Counted from the first letter of the stretch, positions 15,132 to 23,306 are shown. The stretch is 48,966 bases of DNA from Bradyrhizobium tropiciagri (GCF_001189845.1 NZ_LFLZ01000067.1:1-48966); one strand, 5' to 3'. Notes: generated by a model not told the origin, from the letters alone. A program made the numbers and translations.

Positions 15132-16409
15132 CTACGCCTTCTCCACCCCGCACCATTCCGCGATGAACAGCGCAATGGCCTTGGTCGATTGCCGCAGCGA
15201 GTCCAGATCGACATATTCGTTGAAGCCGTGCATCGCCGCGCCGCTGGCGCCGAAGCAGAGGCTTGGGATGTCGTAGTTCAAACCGTAGAAGCGCGTGTCG
15301 GTCAGCGCGGTGAAGGCGCGGTCTTCCACCGCGCCGCCATAAACGGCCTGATGTGCCTTGGCGAACGCGGCCTCCGGCGCCTCGGAGTTCACCAGCTCGT
15401 AGCCTTCCGACAGGAAGCCCGACCATTCCACCTGCGGCGGATTGTTGGAAAGGAAACGATGGTCGCGCGCCGCGGCCGCAACGCAAGCCAGAATCTCCTT
15501 CTGGCACTCGGCGATCGACCAGCCCGGCAGCACCGCGATGCGACAGTCGACGTCGCACCAGGCCGGCACGCTGGAGGCCCAGTCGCCGCCCTTGATGATG
15601 CCGGGATTGAAGTTGATCGGATGATTGACATCCTTGAAATGACGGTCGGCCTTGGCGCGCTCGTTCCAGGTGATCTCGAGCTTCTCCAGCGCATGCACCA
15701 GATGATACGCCGCCATGATCGCGTTCGAGCCGGCGCCGGCCTCGAACACGTGCACCGGGAAGCCGCGTACCTTCAGTCGGAACCAGATCACGCCGACCTG
15801 AGAGCGGATCATCTTGCCGTTGGTCGGCTCCGGGATGAAGCAGGCGTCGGCGCGATAGCCGCGCTGCAAGGTCGAGAGTGCGCCGACGCCGGTGCTCTCC
15901 TCCTCGATCACGGACTGGAAGTGGATCCGCGCCGTCGGCTTCAGGCCGGCCTTCCTGATCGCATCCAGCGCATAGAGCGCGGCGATGGTGCCGGACTTCA
16001 TGTCGCAGGCGCCGCGGCCGTACATCCTGCCGTCCTTGATCACAGGCGAGAACGGCGGCGTCTCCCACATCTCCAATGGGCCGGTCGGCACCACGTCGCA
16101 GTGGCCCTGCAGGATCAGCGATTTGCCGGCATTGGTGGCCGGGCGGTAGGTACCGACCACGGTGCGCGCCTTGGAGAAATCATGCTCGATCGGGCCGAAG
16201 CCGCGCAGATCCCTGAGCTCGTCGAGATTGATGCGCCAGTCGTCGACCTCGTAGCCGCGCTCGCGCAGCAGATCGCCGATCATGTCCTGGCACGGCCCCT
16301 CGGCGCTGCGGGTCGAGGGGATCGCGACAAAGGCCTGCGTCGTCGCAAGCTGCGCATCGAATCCCTCGTCAACGGCGGCAAGGATTCGTTGTTGCGTCTC
16401 GGCAGTCAT
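15132..16409 (-). CDS. M20-family deacylase (ArgE/DapE type)
   Basis: 425 residues. Metal-site segments of the M20 dizinc family are LQGHCDVVPTGPLEMWETPP, YGRGACDMKSGTIAALYAL, SVIEEESTGVGALS with the catalytic glutamate, FIPEPTNGK, and the late AAMHGFNEYVDL histidine. Such enzymes remove acyl groups from amino acids or cut small peptides. A GGAG site lies 7 bases before ATG. It lies 159 bases upstream of the kyn trio on the same strand. It could act on N-acyl aromatic amino acids, but nothing in the sequence proves this. Confidence 0.9.
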   Translation of the reverse strand: MTAETQQRILAAVDEGFDAQLATTQAFVAIPSTRSAEGPCQDMIGDLLRERGYEVDDWRINLDELRDLRGFGPIEHDFSKARTVVGTYRPATNAGKSLILQGHCDVVPTGPLEMWETPPFSPVIKDGRMYGRGACDMKSGTIAALYALDAIRKAGLKPTARIHFQSVIEEESTGVGALSTLQRGYRADACFIPEPTNGKMIRSQVGVIWFRLKVRGFPVHVFEAGAGSNAIMAAYHLVHALEKLEITWNERAKADRHFKDVNHPINFNPGIIKGGDWASSVPAWCDVDCRIAVLPGWSIAECQKEILACVAAAARDHRFLSNNPPQVEWSGFLSEGYELVNSEAPEAAFAKAHQAVYGGAVEDRAFTALTDTRFYGLNYDIPSLCFGASGAAMHGFNEYVDLDSLRQSTKAIALFIAEWCGVEKA

Positions 16410-16464
16410 GCGGCAGCTCCATGGGGGACATCAGACAAGGTGGGAGCCGCAGCGTAACCTGATT

Positions 16465-17202
16465 TCACTCCGCGGGGTATTGCGCAAAATAGGCATCCCG
16501 CAATGCATCTTCGAGCAGACGGCCCTCCGAATAGCCATCGAGCGTCGCAGGCCGCGTTACGCCGTCGAGCAGCCGTGGGCACGGCTCGGGCGCGCCGAGC
16601 ACGGTGCGCACTGGAATACGCTCGGCATAGATCGGCAACTCGTAATCCTCGTCGTCGTCGGCGACGCCCTTGGCGCGCACCTTTGCCGAGGCCTCCTCGA
16701 TCTCCATTGCGATGAACGAGGTCGCCTTGATCTCCTGCTTGTTACTGGCGCGCAGGCTCGCGGTGCGCTCGGGAAAGAAGCGGTCGACCATCGCAACGAT
16801 CGCCCGCTCCTTCTCTGCGGGATCGGTGACGAGATAGGCCGCCCCGAACGCCATCACCGCGCGGTAGTCTGCCGAATGGTTGAAGCCGCAGCGCGCCAGC
16901 ACCAGGCTGTCGAGATGGGCGACCGTCAGGCACACCCGCTGCCCTTCCGACTGGTTCTCCAGCATCCGGCTCGCGCTCGAGCCGTGCCAGTAGAGCCTGG
17001 TGCCCTCGCGCCAGAAGAAGGTCGGCGTGCAATAGGGTTGGCCGTCGATCACGTAGGAGACGTGGCACATCATCGAGGCGTCGAGGATCTTGTGCACGGT
17101 GGCGTGATCGTAGAAGCCGCGGTCATGGCGGCGTTTGACGCGGTTGCGGGACGATAGCGGGTAGGACGGAGTGGATGCGCCTTCGGTCACGGTGAGCCTC
17201 AT
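16465..17202 (-). CDS. Pyridoxamine 5'-phosphate oxidase-like flavin-binding protein
   Basis: 245 residues from ATG 17202; an in-frame ATG at 17238 is also possible. It shows the PPOX split-barrel pattern: VKRRHDRGFYDHATVHKIL, CHVSYVIDGQPYCTPTFFWR, LYWHGSSASRMLENQSEG, and VCLTVAHLDSLVLARCGFNH. The relatives are FMN-binding proteins annotated as flavin-nucleotide-binding or NimA-like. It is divergent from a MocR/PdxR regulator, a pairing often seen with B6-related or PPOX genes, and an inverted repeat lies between them. Confidence 0.87.
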   Translation of the reverse strand: MRLTVTEGASTPSYPLSSRNRVKRRHDRGFYDHATVHKILDASMMCHVSYVIDGQPYCTPTFFWREGTRLYWHGSSASRMLENQSEGQRVCLTVAHLDSLVLARCGFNHSADYRAVMAFGAAYLVTDPAEKERAIVAMVDRFFPERTASLRASNKQEIKATSFIAMEIEEASAKVRAKGVADDDEDYELPIYAERIPVRTVLGAPEPCPRLLDGVTRPATLDGYSEGRLLEDALRDAYFAQYPAE

Positions 17203-17206
17203 CAAA

Positions 17207-17223
17207 TCTGGAGTCTGTCCAGA
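17207..17223. promoter_or_regulatory. Inverted repeat between PPOX and MocR genes
   Basis: TCTGGA-gtctg-TCCAGA is a perfect 6-bp inverted repeat 4 bases beyond the start of the PPOX gene and 39 bases before the MocR start. A MocR regulator binding its own divergent promoter is the simplest reading. If the PPOX start is 17238, the repeat would be inside its coding region. Confidence 0.45.
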
Positions 17224-17262
17224 GTTGTAGCGGCCCATTTGGTCTGCGATAGTGCCAATTCC

Positions 17263-18777
17263 ATGCGAAAAATTCCGACCAATTCCCGCAGGCCCGCGGC
17301 GCGCAAGCCGGAGCTGCCGCTCGACCTCACCGGCCCGCATGTCACGGCGGGCGCGGCCTCGCAGCAGCGGCTCTATCAGGCGCTGTGCCACACCATCGTC
17401 GGCGGCCTGGTCAAGCCGGGCGAGCCGCTGCCGCCGTCACGCGCGCTCGCCAGGCAGACCGGCTTCCGCCGCAACGCCGTCACCACGGCCTATGAGCGGC
17501 TGATCGCCGACGGCTTTGCGGTGGCAACCACCGGCTCCGGCACGTTCGTCGCGGCGCGCATTCCGGCGCAGGCCGGCACGCCGCGACGCGCGAAGATCGA
17601 GATTGAGCCGCCGCAGCACAATGCGCTGTCGCTCGGCTGTACCCATATCGATGACCGCGCGCTGCAGCGCTTCCGCGCCTTTGCCGGCCGCAGGCTGCGC
17701 GCCTTCGGCTCCGAGCATCTGCATTACGGCGATCCCCGCGGCAGCAGCGAACTCCGCGCCGCGATATCGGACCATCTGCTCTCGGCGCGCGGGCTGCGCT
17801 GCGACCCCGACCAGATCATGCTGGCCTCGGGCACGCTGCATGCGCTTCGCATCGTGCTCGGGGCCATCCTCAAGCCAGGCGACCAGGTCTGGTGCGAGGA
17901 CCCCGGCTATCCGGCGGCGCGGCGTGCGATCGAGCACTGCGGCTATCGGCCGGTGTCGGTGCCGGTCGACGCTTCCGGCATGCGCATCGACAAGGGGCGC
18001 GCTTCCGGATCGCAGGCGCGCGCTGCTTACGTCACGCCGTCGCATCAGTTCCCGCTCGGCGTGCAGATGTCGATGCCGCGCCGGCTCGAGCTGCTCGACT
18101 GGGCCAGGGACGCCGGCGCGTTCGTGTTCGAGGACGATTACGACAGCGAGTTCCGCTACGACGGCGCGCCGCTGTTGTCGCTCGCCGGCATCGATCATCT
18201 GCGCCGCGTGATCTACATGGGCACATTTGCGAAGACGCTGTTTCCAGGCCTGCGGATCGGTTACTGCGCCCTGCCCGAGGCCTTGATCGGTCCGGTGACT
18301 GAAGCACGCGCCGCGCTCGACCGTTTTCCCGGCACATTGATGGAAGGTGCGGTCGCCGACATGCTGAACTCCGGTGCCTTCGCCGCCAATCTGCGCAAGT
18401 CGCGAAAGCTCTATCGCGAAGCGCGCGACGTCCTGGCGTCGACACTCACGAGCGCATCCGAGGGCGAGCTCACGGTTCCCGTGCCGTCGCAGGGCCTGCA
18501 TCTGGTGGCGCGGCTCGATCCCGCGACTGATCCTTTGATTGCCGCGCAGGCCAAGGCGAAGGCCGGCGTCGGTGGCTGGCTGCTCGCCGAAACCTATCAT
18601 CGCGCGCAGCCATTGCCCGGCTTCGTGCTGGGATTTTCCGGTCATCCGGTTCCGCAACTTGTCACGGCAGCGGAACAACTGGCGAAGACAACGCTGGCTG
18701 CGCTGCGCGCAACGCGCAAGATATCCGTCAAGGCATCCGCCAAGTCACCACGCTCTAGGAGAATCGCATCCGCCTGA
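17263..18777 (+). CDS. MocR/PdxR-family transcription regulator
   Basis: 504 residues from ATG 17263. An N-terminal GntR-type winged helix (RLYQALCHTIVGGL, LPPSRALARQTGFRRNAV, YERLIADGFAVATTGSGTF) is joined to a full class I aminotransferase-like domain: HYGDPRGSSELRAAI, ASGTLHALRIVLGA, EDPGYPAARRAIEHCGY, FVFEDDYDSEFRYDG and YMGTFAKTLFPGLRIGY with the PLP lysine. Such regulators sense pyridoxal phosphate or amino-acid adducts. It is divergent from the PPOX-like gene, its likely target. Confidence 0.93.
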   Translation: MRKIPTNSRRPAARKPELPLDLTGPHVTAGAASQQRLYQALCHTIVGGLVKPGEPLPPSRALARQTGFRRNAVTTAYERLIADGFAVATTGSGTFVAARIPAQAGTPRRAKIEIEPPQHNALSLGCTHIDDRALQRFRAFAGRRLRAFGSEHLHYGDPRGSSELRAAISDHLLSARGLRCDPDQIMLASGTLHALRIVLGAILKPGDQVWCEDPGYPAARRAIEHCGYRPVSVPVDASGMRIDKGRASGSQARAAYVTPSHQFPLGVQMSMPRRLELLDWARDAGAFVFEDDYDSEFRYDGAPLLSLAGIDHLRRVIYMGTFAKTLFPGLRIGYCALPEALIGPVTEARAALDRFPGTLMEGAVADMLNSGAFAANLRKSRKLYREARDVLASTLTSASEGELTVPVPSQGLHLVARLDPATDPLIAAQAKAKAGVGGWLLAETYHRAQPLPGFVLGFSGHPVPQLVTAAEQLAKTTLAALRATRKISVKASAKSPRSRRIASA

Positions 18778-18831
18778 CTAAGGTCGCGCGCGTTGAGTCG
18801 TTGAGTCAGTGTCCGCTTAAGGAGATACCGG

Positions 18832-18981
18832 ATGCCCAATCGCAACGTCCTGTATCTCGTGATCGGCGCGCTGGTCGTGATCGCGGGCATGCTCGGTTAC
18901 AATCTTTACCAGGCGAAGAAGCAACCCGAAGGCCTGCAGATCAATGTCGGCCCCGACGGGCTCAAGATCCAGAACAAGTGA
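18832..18981 (+). CDS. Small single-span membrane protein
   Basis: 49 residues. After MPNRN comes one membrane helix (VLYLVIGALVVIAGMLGYNL), then a short polar tail with NVGPDGLKIQNK. AAGGAG lies 7 bases before ATG. Similar short proteins are common in Bradyrhizobium without known function. It precedes the next small gene by 11 bases and shares its transcript. Topology suggests an inner-membrane anchor with a periplasmic tail. Confidence 0.75.
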   Translation: MPNRNVLYLVIGALVVIAGMLGYNLYQAKKQPEGLQINVGPDGLKIQNK

Positions 18982-18992
18982 AGGAGGCCGCC

Positions 18993-19238
18993 ATGTTGCG
19001 CATGGGACAGGTCGCGCTGGTCAGCATCGCAGCACTTGGCGCGATGGTTCACTCCGCCGCCGCAGAGCAGTCCTTCATGCGCGAGGGTGACATCGTCGAC
19101 CTCAGGGTCGGTCAGCGCGTCTTTGTCGATGATGGCTCGTGCCCCGCCGGGCAGATCAAGCAGGTCACTGGTTCCAGGCTGAGCGAGAACGGCGTGGTGC
19201 GCACCCGCAGCTGCGTGCCGCGCCTCGCCAAAAAATAA
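18993..19238 (+). CDS. Small secreted protein, DUF6719-like
   Basis: 81 residues from ATG 18993, with AAGGAGG upstream overlapping the previous stop. A signal peptide ends at HSAAAEQ. The mature part carries the LRVGQRVFVDDGSCPAGQIK motif and a second cysteine in TRSCVPR, giving a probable disulfide. This resembles DUF6719, small secreted proteins of Bradyrhizobium; the family name is from memory and is a moderate-confidence match. Function unknown. It overlaps an opposite-strand terminator at its stop. Confidence 0.75.
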   Translation: MLRMGQVALVSIAALGAMVHSAAAEQSFMREGDIVDLRVGQRVFVDDGSCPAGQIKQVTGSRLSENGVVRTRSCVPRLAKK

Positions 19239-19259
19239 ACGCCCCGCTGTCGCGAGGCG
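19230..19259 (-). terminator. Rho-independent terminator of the 19289-19696 gene
   Basis: On the minus strand CGCCTCG (19253-19259) pairs with CGGGGCG (19240-19246), one G-T pair, loop of six, followed by TTTATTTTTT. It lies 30 bases after the leftward gene and its T-run overlaps the convergent gene's stop codon. Confidence 0.75.
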
Positions 19260-19288
19260 CATCCTTCATCACCGCTTTGACGCGCCGC

Positions 19289-19696
19289 TCAGTTCGAGAT
19301 CGGCTCGAACATGCATTGCAGCGTCGGCTTGGCGATCTTGGTGAAGGTCGGGCCGATCTCGCCCTGCTTGGACGGCGGCACCCAATCGGTCTCGATGGTC
19401 GGAACGCCGGTCTCGCTGATCCCGCGCAGCAGCGCCTGGCGGAGATCGGGATCGTCCACCGTCGCAGCGGCATGATCGTGCAGGCAACCGCACACGGCCT
19501 CAGGATGGGCCCAGCGGCCGAGCATATGCGGCGCGCACTGGCGCACGAATTCGTCGCGCGGCTCAGGCACCCGGTACAGCGACCGGATCTGCATCGACTC
19601 GAGGGGAAGCTGGGATTGAGCCTGCGCGGAACCCGCCAAAGGGCCGATCAAGGCGAGCGATGCGAGCATCGCGGCGGAACAGATTCGGAGCAACAT
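19289..19696 (-). CDS. Secreted protein of unknown function
   Basis: 135 residues. A signal peptide (MLLRICSAAMLASLALIGP to about SAQAQ) is followed by a small domain with four cysteines: RQCAPHM, VCGCLHDHAA and QCMFEPISN. The middle VCGCLHDHA is suggestive of metal or disulfide chemistry but I know no family for it. It is leftward, with its own terminator at 19230-19259, and likely periplasmic. Confidence 0.75.
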   Translation of the reverse strand: MLLRICSAAMLASLALIGPLAGSAQAQSQLPLESMQIRSLYRVPEPRDEFVRQCAPHMLGRWAHPEAVCGCLHDHAAATVDDPDLRQALLRGISETGVPTIETDWVPPSKQGEIGPTFTKIAKPTLQCMFEPISN

Positions 19697-19735
19697 GGGG
19701 AGCCTTTGCCGGCGTTTCTGTTTTTCGCGTCGCGA

Positions 19736-19894
19736 TCAGTTGGCCTGCGCCACCACCATCGGGACCGGGGTGACGACCGGCGAGCCGTTATAGGAGAAGG
19801 TGCCGATGCCGGGCAAACCGGTGTCCGGGGTGCCAGCCATAGACGAACCAGCCATCACGAAGGCGAAGGCGAGGATCAGGCTCATGGTCCGCAT
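19736..19894 (-). CDS. Very small secreted protein
   Basis: 52 residues from ATG 19894, with GGAG about 10 bases upstream. A signal peptide (MRTMSLILAFAFVMAGSSMA) leaves a mature peptide of about 32 residues, GTPDTGLPGIGTFSYNGSPV with a valine-rich end. Peptides of this shape recur in Bradyrhizobium genomes with no known function. It lies 39 bases upstream of the next leftward gene and may share a transcript. Confidence 0.7.
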   Translation of the reverse strand: MRTMSLILAFAFVMAGSSMAGTPDTGLPGIGTFSYNGSPVVTPVPMVVAQAN

Positions 19895-20343
19895 CTGACA
19901 GTCTCCGTCATTTCGGGTCGGCGCCCGGCGCCGTTGTGTTGACGGTTTGATAACGATCTGCCGTTTCGGGAGTTCTGCGGAACAAGCCGAAAATGGTTTC
20001 GTCGGGACGAGAATTGTTTCGTCAGCGGGCGGTCCACGAAACATTCAGCGGAAAACCTCAATGTTTTCAGCGGCTGCGGTGCAGGAACCATCCTGCTCAA
20101 GATTTCGCGCGCTCAACCTGCGCACCTGTGGATGGTTGGAATATGCAAGCAGACTGAGCGCTCTACCGCGCTTTCTTAACTTTCCTCTGCTGAGACAGGA
20201 AGCAGTCCAGCAAGGGCGGCATGAACCGGGCGACGGTTCCGGCGACTCATCTGTGCGCCGTGCAACCAACTCCGCGGTGGCACGTTGTCGGGATTCCCGA
20301 TCCAACGGATTGTTGTGATCCAATCCAACGAAGGATGTCAGTC
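19895..20343. other. Intergenic region with a weak hairpin
   Basis: No gene is convincing in these 449 bases. GGATTG-ttgtgatc-CAATCC (20308-20327 approximately) makes a small hairpin just before the next ribosome site. A GGAAC-N16-CGTC sequence at 19979-20003 partly resembles an EcfG stress promoter but the last base is wrong and the distance to the gene is long. Confidence 0.4.
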
Positions 20344-20562
20344 GTGGGCAATGGCAACATCGGTGTTGGCAATGAATCCGCGGCCCGCAAATCCGGCCAG
20401 CAGCAACAGATGACGGCCGCGATGCCGCAGCAGGGCGCTTATGTGATGGGCGACAATGAGTGCGCGCCGCAGAAGCTGGTCCGCCTCGTCGGCTGCCGCG
20501 ACTCGAAGCTCAAGCCGGGCTTCAACGTTGGCGCGAAGCAGTTCGGGCAAACCAAGCGCTAG
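20344..20562 (+). CDS. Small glutamine/glycine-rich protein of unknown function
   Basis: 72 residues from GTG 20344, chosen because AAGGA ends 8 bases before it; an ATG at 20335 overlaps that site. It has GNGNIGVGNESAARKSGQQQ and a Cys pair (NECAPQK, VGCRDSK) in the middle, ending in NVGAKQFGQTKR. No signal peptide or membrane segment. I do not recognise it. Low-complexity content makes it less certain than its neighbours. Confidence 0.6.
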   Translation: MGNGNIGVGNESAARKSGQQQQMTAAMPQQGAYVMGDNECAPQKLVRLVGCRDSKLKPGFNVGAKQFGQTKR

Positions 20563-20605
20563 CTCTCCCGCTGCTTCAACCACCGGGGCCAAGCCCCTGC
20601 TCCCG

Positions 20606-21178
20606 CTACTGAATGAACTCGCCGCACTTCTGCACCGCGGTGGCATCGGCCGCGCCCCATGGCATGATCGGCACCGACGACGTCGAGTTCTTCGGCGAGC
20701 CTTCGATCAGCTTGTCCGAATAGACCATGTAGACCAGCACGTTGCGCTTGGCGTCGCAGCCGCGCACGATCTGCATCTTCTTGAAGAACAGCGACCGGCG
20801 CTGCCGGAACATGTCGTCGCCCTGGCCGAGCTTGTTCTTGAAGCGGATCGGCCCGATCTGCCGGCAAGCCAGCGAGATATCAGAGACTTCCTCGGCAAGG
20901 CCGAGCCAGCCCTTGAAGCCGCCCTTCTCTGGCACCGTGAAGTGACAGGCGACGCCCTCGACCTCGGGGTCGTCGACGCCATAGGTCGCGAGCTTGTCGT
21001 TGGGGCTCACCCATTTGAACACCGTCGAGCGGCGGAAGATCAGGTCCGGCTCGTCGGCTGCCGCCGCAGGCGTTGCCTGCCCCAAGGTCGCCAATGAGGT
21101 GAGCAACATCAGCAGCGCCGCGCACCCCCATCGAGACAGCCGTCGCACGTCACAGAAGCTCACAGTTCTCGATGTCAT
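20606..21178 (-). CDS. creA: CreA-family periplasmic protein
   Basis: 190 residues. A signal peptide ends near TPAAAADEP. The rest follows E. coli CreA closely: FRRSTVFKWVSPNDKLATYG, DDPEVEGVACHFTVPEKGG, GWLGLAEEVSDISLACRQIG, and SLFFKKMQIVRGCDAKRNV, with conserved cysteines. CreA is a conserved periplasmic protein of unknown function named for its place in the cre locus; no cre regulatory genes are here. It stands alone on the minus strand. Confidence 0.93.
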   Translation of the reverse strand: MTSRTVSFCDVRRLSRWGCAALLMLLTSLATLGQATPAAAADEPDLIFRRSTVFKWVSPNDKLATYGVDDPEVEGVACHFTVPEKGGFKGWLGLAEEVSDISLACRQIGPIRFKNKLGQGDDMFRQRRSLFFKKMQIVRGCDAKRNVLVYMVYSDKLIEGSPKNSTSSVPIMPWGAADATAVQKCGEFIQ

Positions 21179-21401
21179 TGAGGTCTCCGCGGGGTGGGTC
21201 CCGCCTATGTAGTGCGCAAACGCCGCGCAGGAAGGCGCTGACAGTTCGGTGATCGCGCCCGGCGCTTTAACCTCTTGTGAGGCTTTTTTGTTACTCTTTC
21301 GTCGAAAATTCGCCCCTCACGGAAGGGTTAGATCGCTTGCGCTGGTGAACGCGTACCGCGTCTGCGACAACCAACAGATAGTTTGGACTGGGATTCGGAA
21401 T

Positions 21402-23177
21402 ATGCGCGCGAGCGGTCGTCGGATTTCGATTTTTGATTCTGCGAATGGGCGGTTCTGGCAGTTTGCAATTCTGACGGCAGCCGGCACCGTGGCCGCCTCC
21501 TCGCAGGCCGACGCGGCGCTGTTCTACTGGAACCGCGACTCCGCTTATTACGGCGATGTCGAGCCGATGCCGCAGCCGGTTCGGCCGAAGCCGAAGCGCA
21601 ATCTCGTCAAGAAGACTCCGGCGATCGAGAAGGAGGTCGGCAGCAAGCCGCAGGGTCCCCTGATCATCTCGGTCTCGATCGACCAGCAGCGTGTCAGGAT
21701 CTACGACGCCAACGGCCTCTATGCCGAGAGCCCGGTGTCTACCGGCATGAAGGGGCACTCGACCCCGATGGGCGTCTTCAGCGTCATCCAGAAGCAGAAG
21801 TACCATCAGTCCAACATCTACAGCGGCGCGCCGATGCCGTACATGCAGCGCATCACCTGGTCGGGCATCGCCATGCACGCCGGTGTGCTGCCCGGCTATC
21901 CGGCCTCCCACGGTTGCATCCGGATGCCGATGTCGTTTGCGGTCAAGATGTACAACTGGACGCGGATGGGCGCCCGCGTGTTCGTCACCCCGGGCGCGAT
22001 CTCTCCTGAGAATTTCTCGCATCCGTTGCTGGTGACGCAGAAGATCGCTCCGCAGCAGCCGGTGGCCGACGAGATTCTGAAGATGGATGCGCCGCTCGGC
22101 GTGAAGAGCGACAAGGGCGCGGACAAGCCGCAGACCGGACTCGATCTGCGCACCAGCGTCGGCCATGCCGCCGCCGCGTCGCTGCGCGACAACACCCACA
22201 CCGCCGATGCCAGCGGCGCGCGTGCATCGGTGACGATGTCCGACGCGTCCTCCGCGGCGAGCGATCCCATCGCGGAGAAGCTTGCAACGGACCCGGCGCA
22301 GCCGACAAAGCCCGGGATCGCCGCGGCCGACAAGCCGGCCGAGACCAATTCCGCCGGCAACGGCAGCGTCGCCTCCGACGACAAGTCGGCCGGCGACACC
22401 ACCGGCAGCACCGACACGCCGAAGCCGGAGGTCTCCGCGAACGACCCGGTGAAGGCCGAAGCCAAGGCCGACGAACCGAAGGCGGATGCCGCCAAGCCTG
22501 ATGTCGCCGAGGCGCCCAAGGTCGACGTGTCGAAGACCGATGCGCCTAAGACCGATGCGCCGATGGCCGATGCGGCCAAGGACGCCGCCAAAGCGGCGGA
22601 TGGCGTGAAGGCCGTCGACAGGCCCGCCGAAGCAGCAACCGCAGCCGACGCGCCCGACGCCAACAAGGATGTAGCCAAGGATCCGGCACGGTTGCCGGGC
22701 ATCGCCAAGATCGACGTGTCGAAGCGCGCCGGCCAGATCGCGGTGTTCATCAGCCGCAAGGATTCCAAGCTCTATGTGCGGCAGAACTTTGCGCCGCTGT
22801 TCGAGGTGCCGGTGACGATCGCGGCCGGCGACCGGCCGCTCGGCACCCATGTGTTCACCGCGGAAGCCGACAAATCAGATGCCAACCTGCTGCGCTGGTC
22901 GGTGGTAACGCTGCCGACCCGCAACGCCGCCCGTATCGACGTCGAGGAGCGCGCCTCGCATCGCCGCAAGGTGGCGGCCGCAGCGCCGGTCGAGGTCAAG
23001 CCGCAGCCGGCGACCAACAGCCCGGCCGAAGCGCTCGACCGCATCTCGATTCCCTCTGACGTGATGGCGCGGATCAACGAAGCGTTCGGCACCGGCGGAT
23101 CGATCATCGTCTCCGACCTCGGCGTCAACCAGGGCGAGACCGGAGAAGGCACCGACTTCATCCTGCCGCTGCGCTGA
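21402..23177 (+). CDS. L,D-transpeptidase with low-complexity linker and a second, YkuD-like domain
   Basis: 591 residues from ATG 21402. A signal peptide ends at SSQADA. The YkuD domain (about 85-210) runs from PLIISVSIDQQRVRIYDANG to YPASHGCIRMPMSFAVKM, with catalytic Cys172 in SHGCIR; it crosslinks peptidoglycan stem peptides or attaches proteins to them. Residues 225-440 are a disordered Ala/Lys/Asp/Pro linker with repeats such as DVSKTDAPKTDAPMADAA. Residues 441-510 (GQIAVFISRKDSKLYVRQNF, PVTIAAGDRPLGTHVFTA) resemble the start of a second YkuD domain, but no SHGCIR follows. The product is longer than typical family members. Confidence 0.9.
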   Translation: MRASGRRISIFDSANGRFWQFAILTAAGTVAASSQADAALFYWNRDSAYYGDVEPMPQPVRPKPKRNLVKKTPAIEKEVGSKPQGPLIISVSIDQQRVRIYDANGLYAESPVSTGMKGHSTPMGVFSVIQKQKYHQSNIYSGAPMPYMQRITWSGIAMHAGVLPGYPASHGCIRMPMSFAVKMYNWTRMGARVFVTPGAISPENFSHPLLVTQKIAPQQPVADEILKMDAPLGVKSDKGADKPQTGLDLRTSVGHAAAASLRDNTHTADASGARASVTMSDASSAASDPIAEKLATDPAQPTKPGIAAADKPAETNSAGNGSVASDDKSAGDTTGSTDTPKPEVSANDPVKAEAKADEPKADAAKPDVAEAPKVDVSKTDAPKTDAPMADAAKDAAKAADGVKAVDRPAEAATAADAPDANKDVAKDPARLPGIAKIDVSKRAGQIAVFISRKDSKLYVRQNFAPLFEVPVTIAAGDRPLGTHVFTAEADKSDANLLRWSVVTLPTRNAARIDVEERASHRRKVAAAAPVEVKPQPATNSPAEALDRISIPSDVMARINEAFGTGGSIIVSDLGVNQGETGEGTDFILPLR

Positions 23178-23184
23178 TGCGATC

Positions 23185-23306
23185 GTAGCCCGGATGGAGC
23201 CAACGGGTCGCGCGAACGCGCGCCCGATGGCAGGCTCCGCGAAATCCGGGACAGTCTGTCCGCGGAGAATGAGGACCCGGATTGCGCTGCGCTCCATCCG
23301 GGCTAC
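23185..23306. repeat. Intergenic palindromic repeat, family A copy 1
   Basis: GTAGCCCGGATGGAG at 23185 is mirrored by CTCCATCCGGGCTAC ending at 23306, making long hairpin arms around a variable middle. A second copy with the same arms is at 30967-31052. These match the short palindromic elements spread through Bradyrhizobium intergenic DNA. It fills the gap between the L,D-transpeptidase and peroxidase genes. Confidence 0.85.

Noticed and set aside
19979..20003. Possible EcfG (general stress) promoter GGAAC-N16-CGTC
   Set aside because: The -10 part should be CGTT, and the next gene starts about 340 bases away.
21271..21289. CCTC-ttgt-GAGG followed by CTTTTTT, terminator-like
   Set aside because: Stem of only 4 bp, and no upstream rightward gene needs it; too weak to call, although a small RNA end is possible.
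21291..22850. 519-codon open frame antisense to the L,D-transpeptidase gene
   Set aside because: Shadow of a low-complexity coding stretch; Arg/Gly/His-rich and without motifs.
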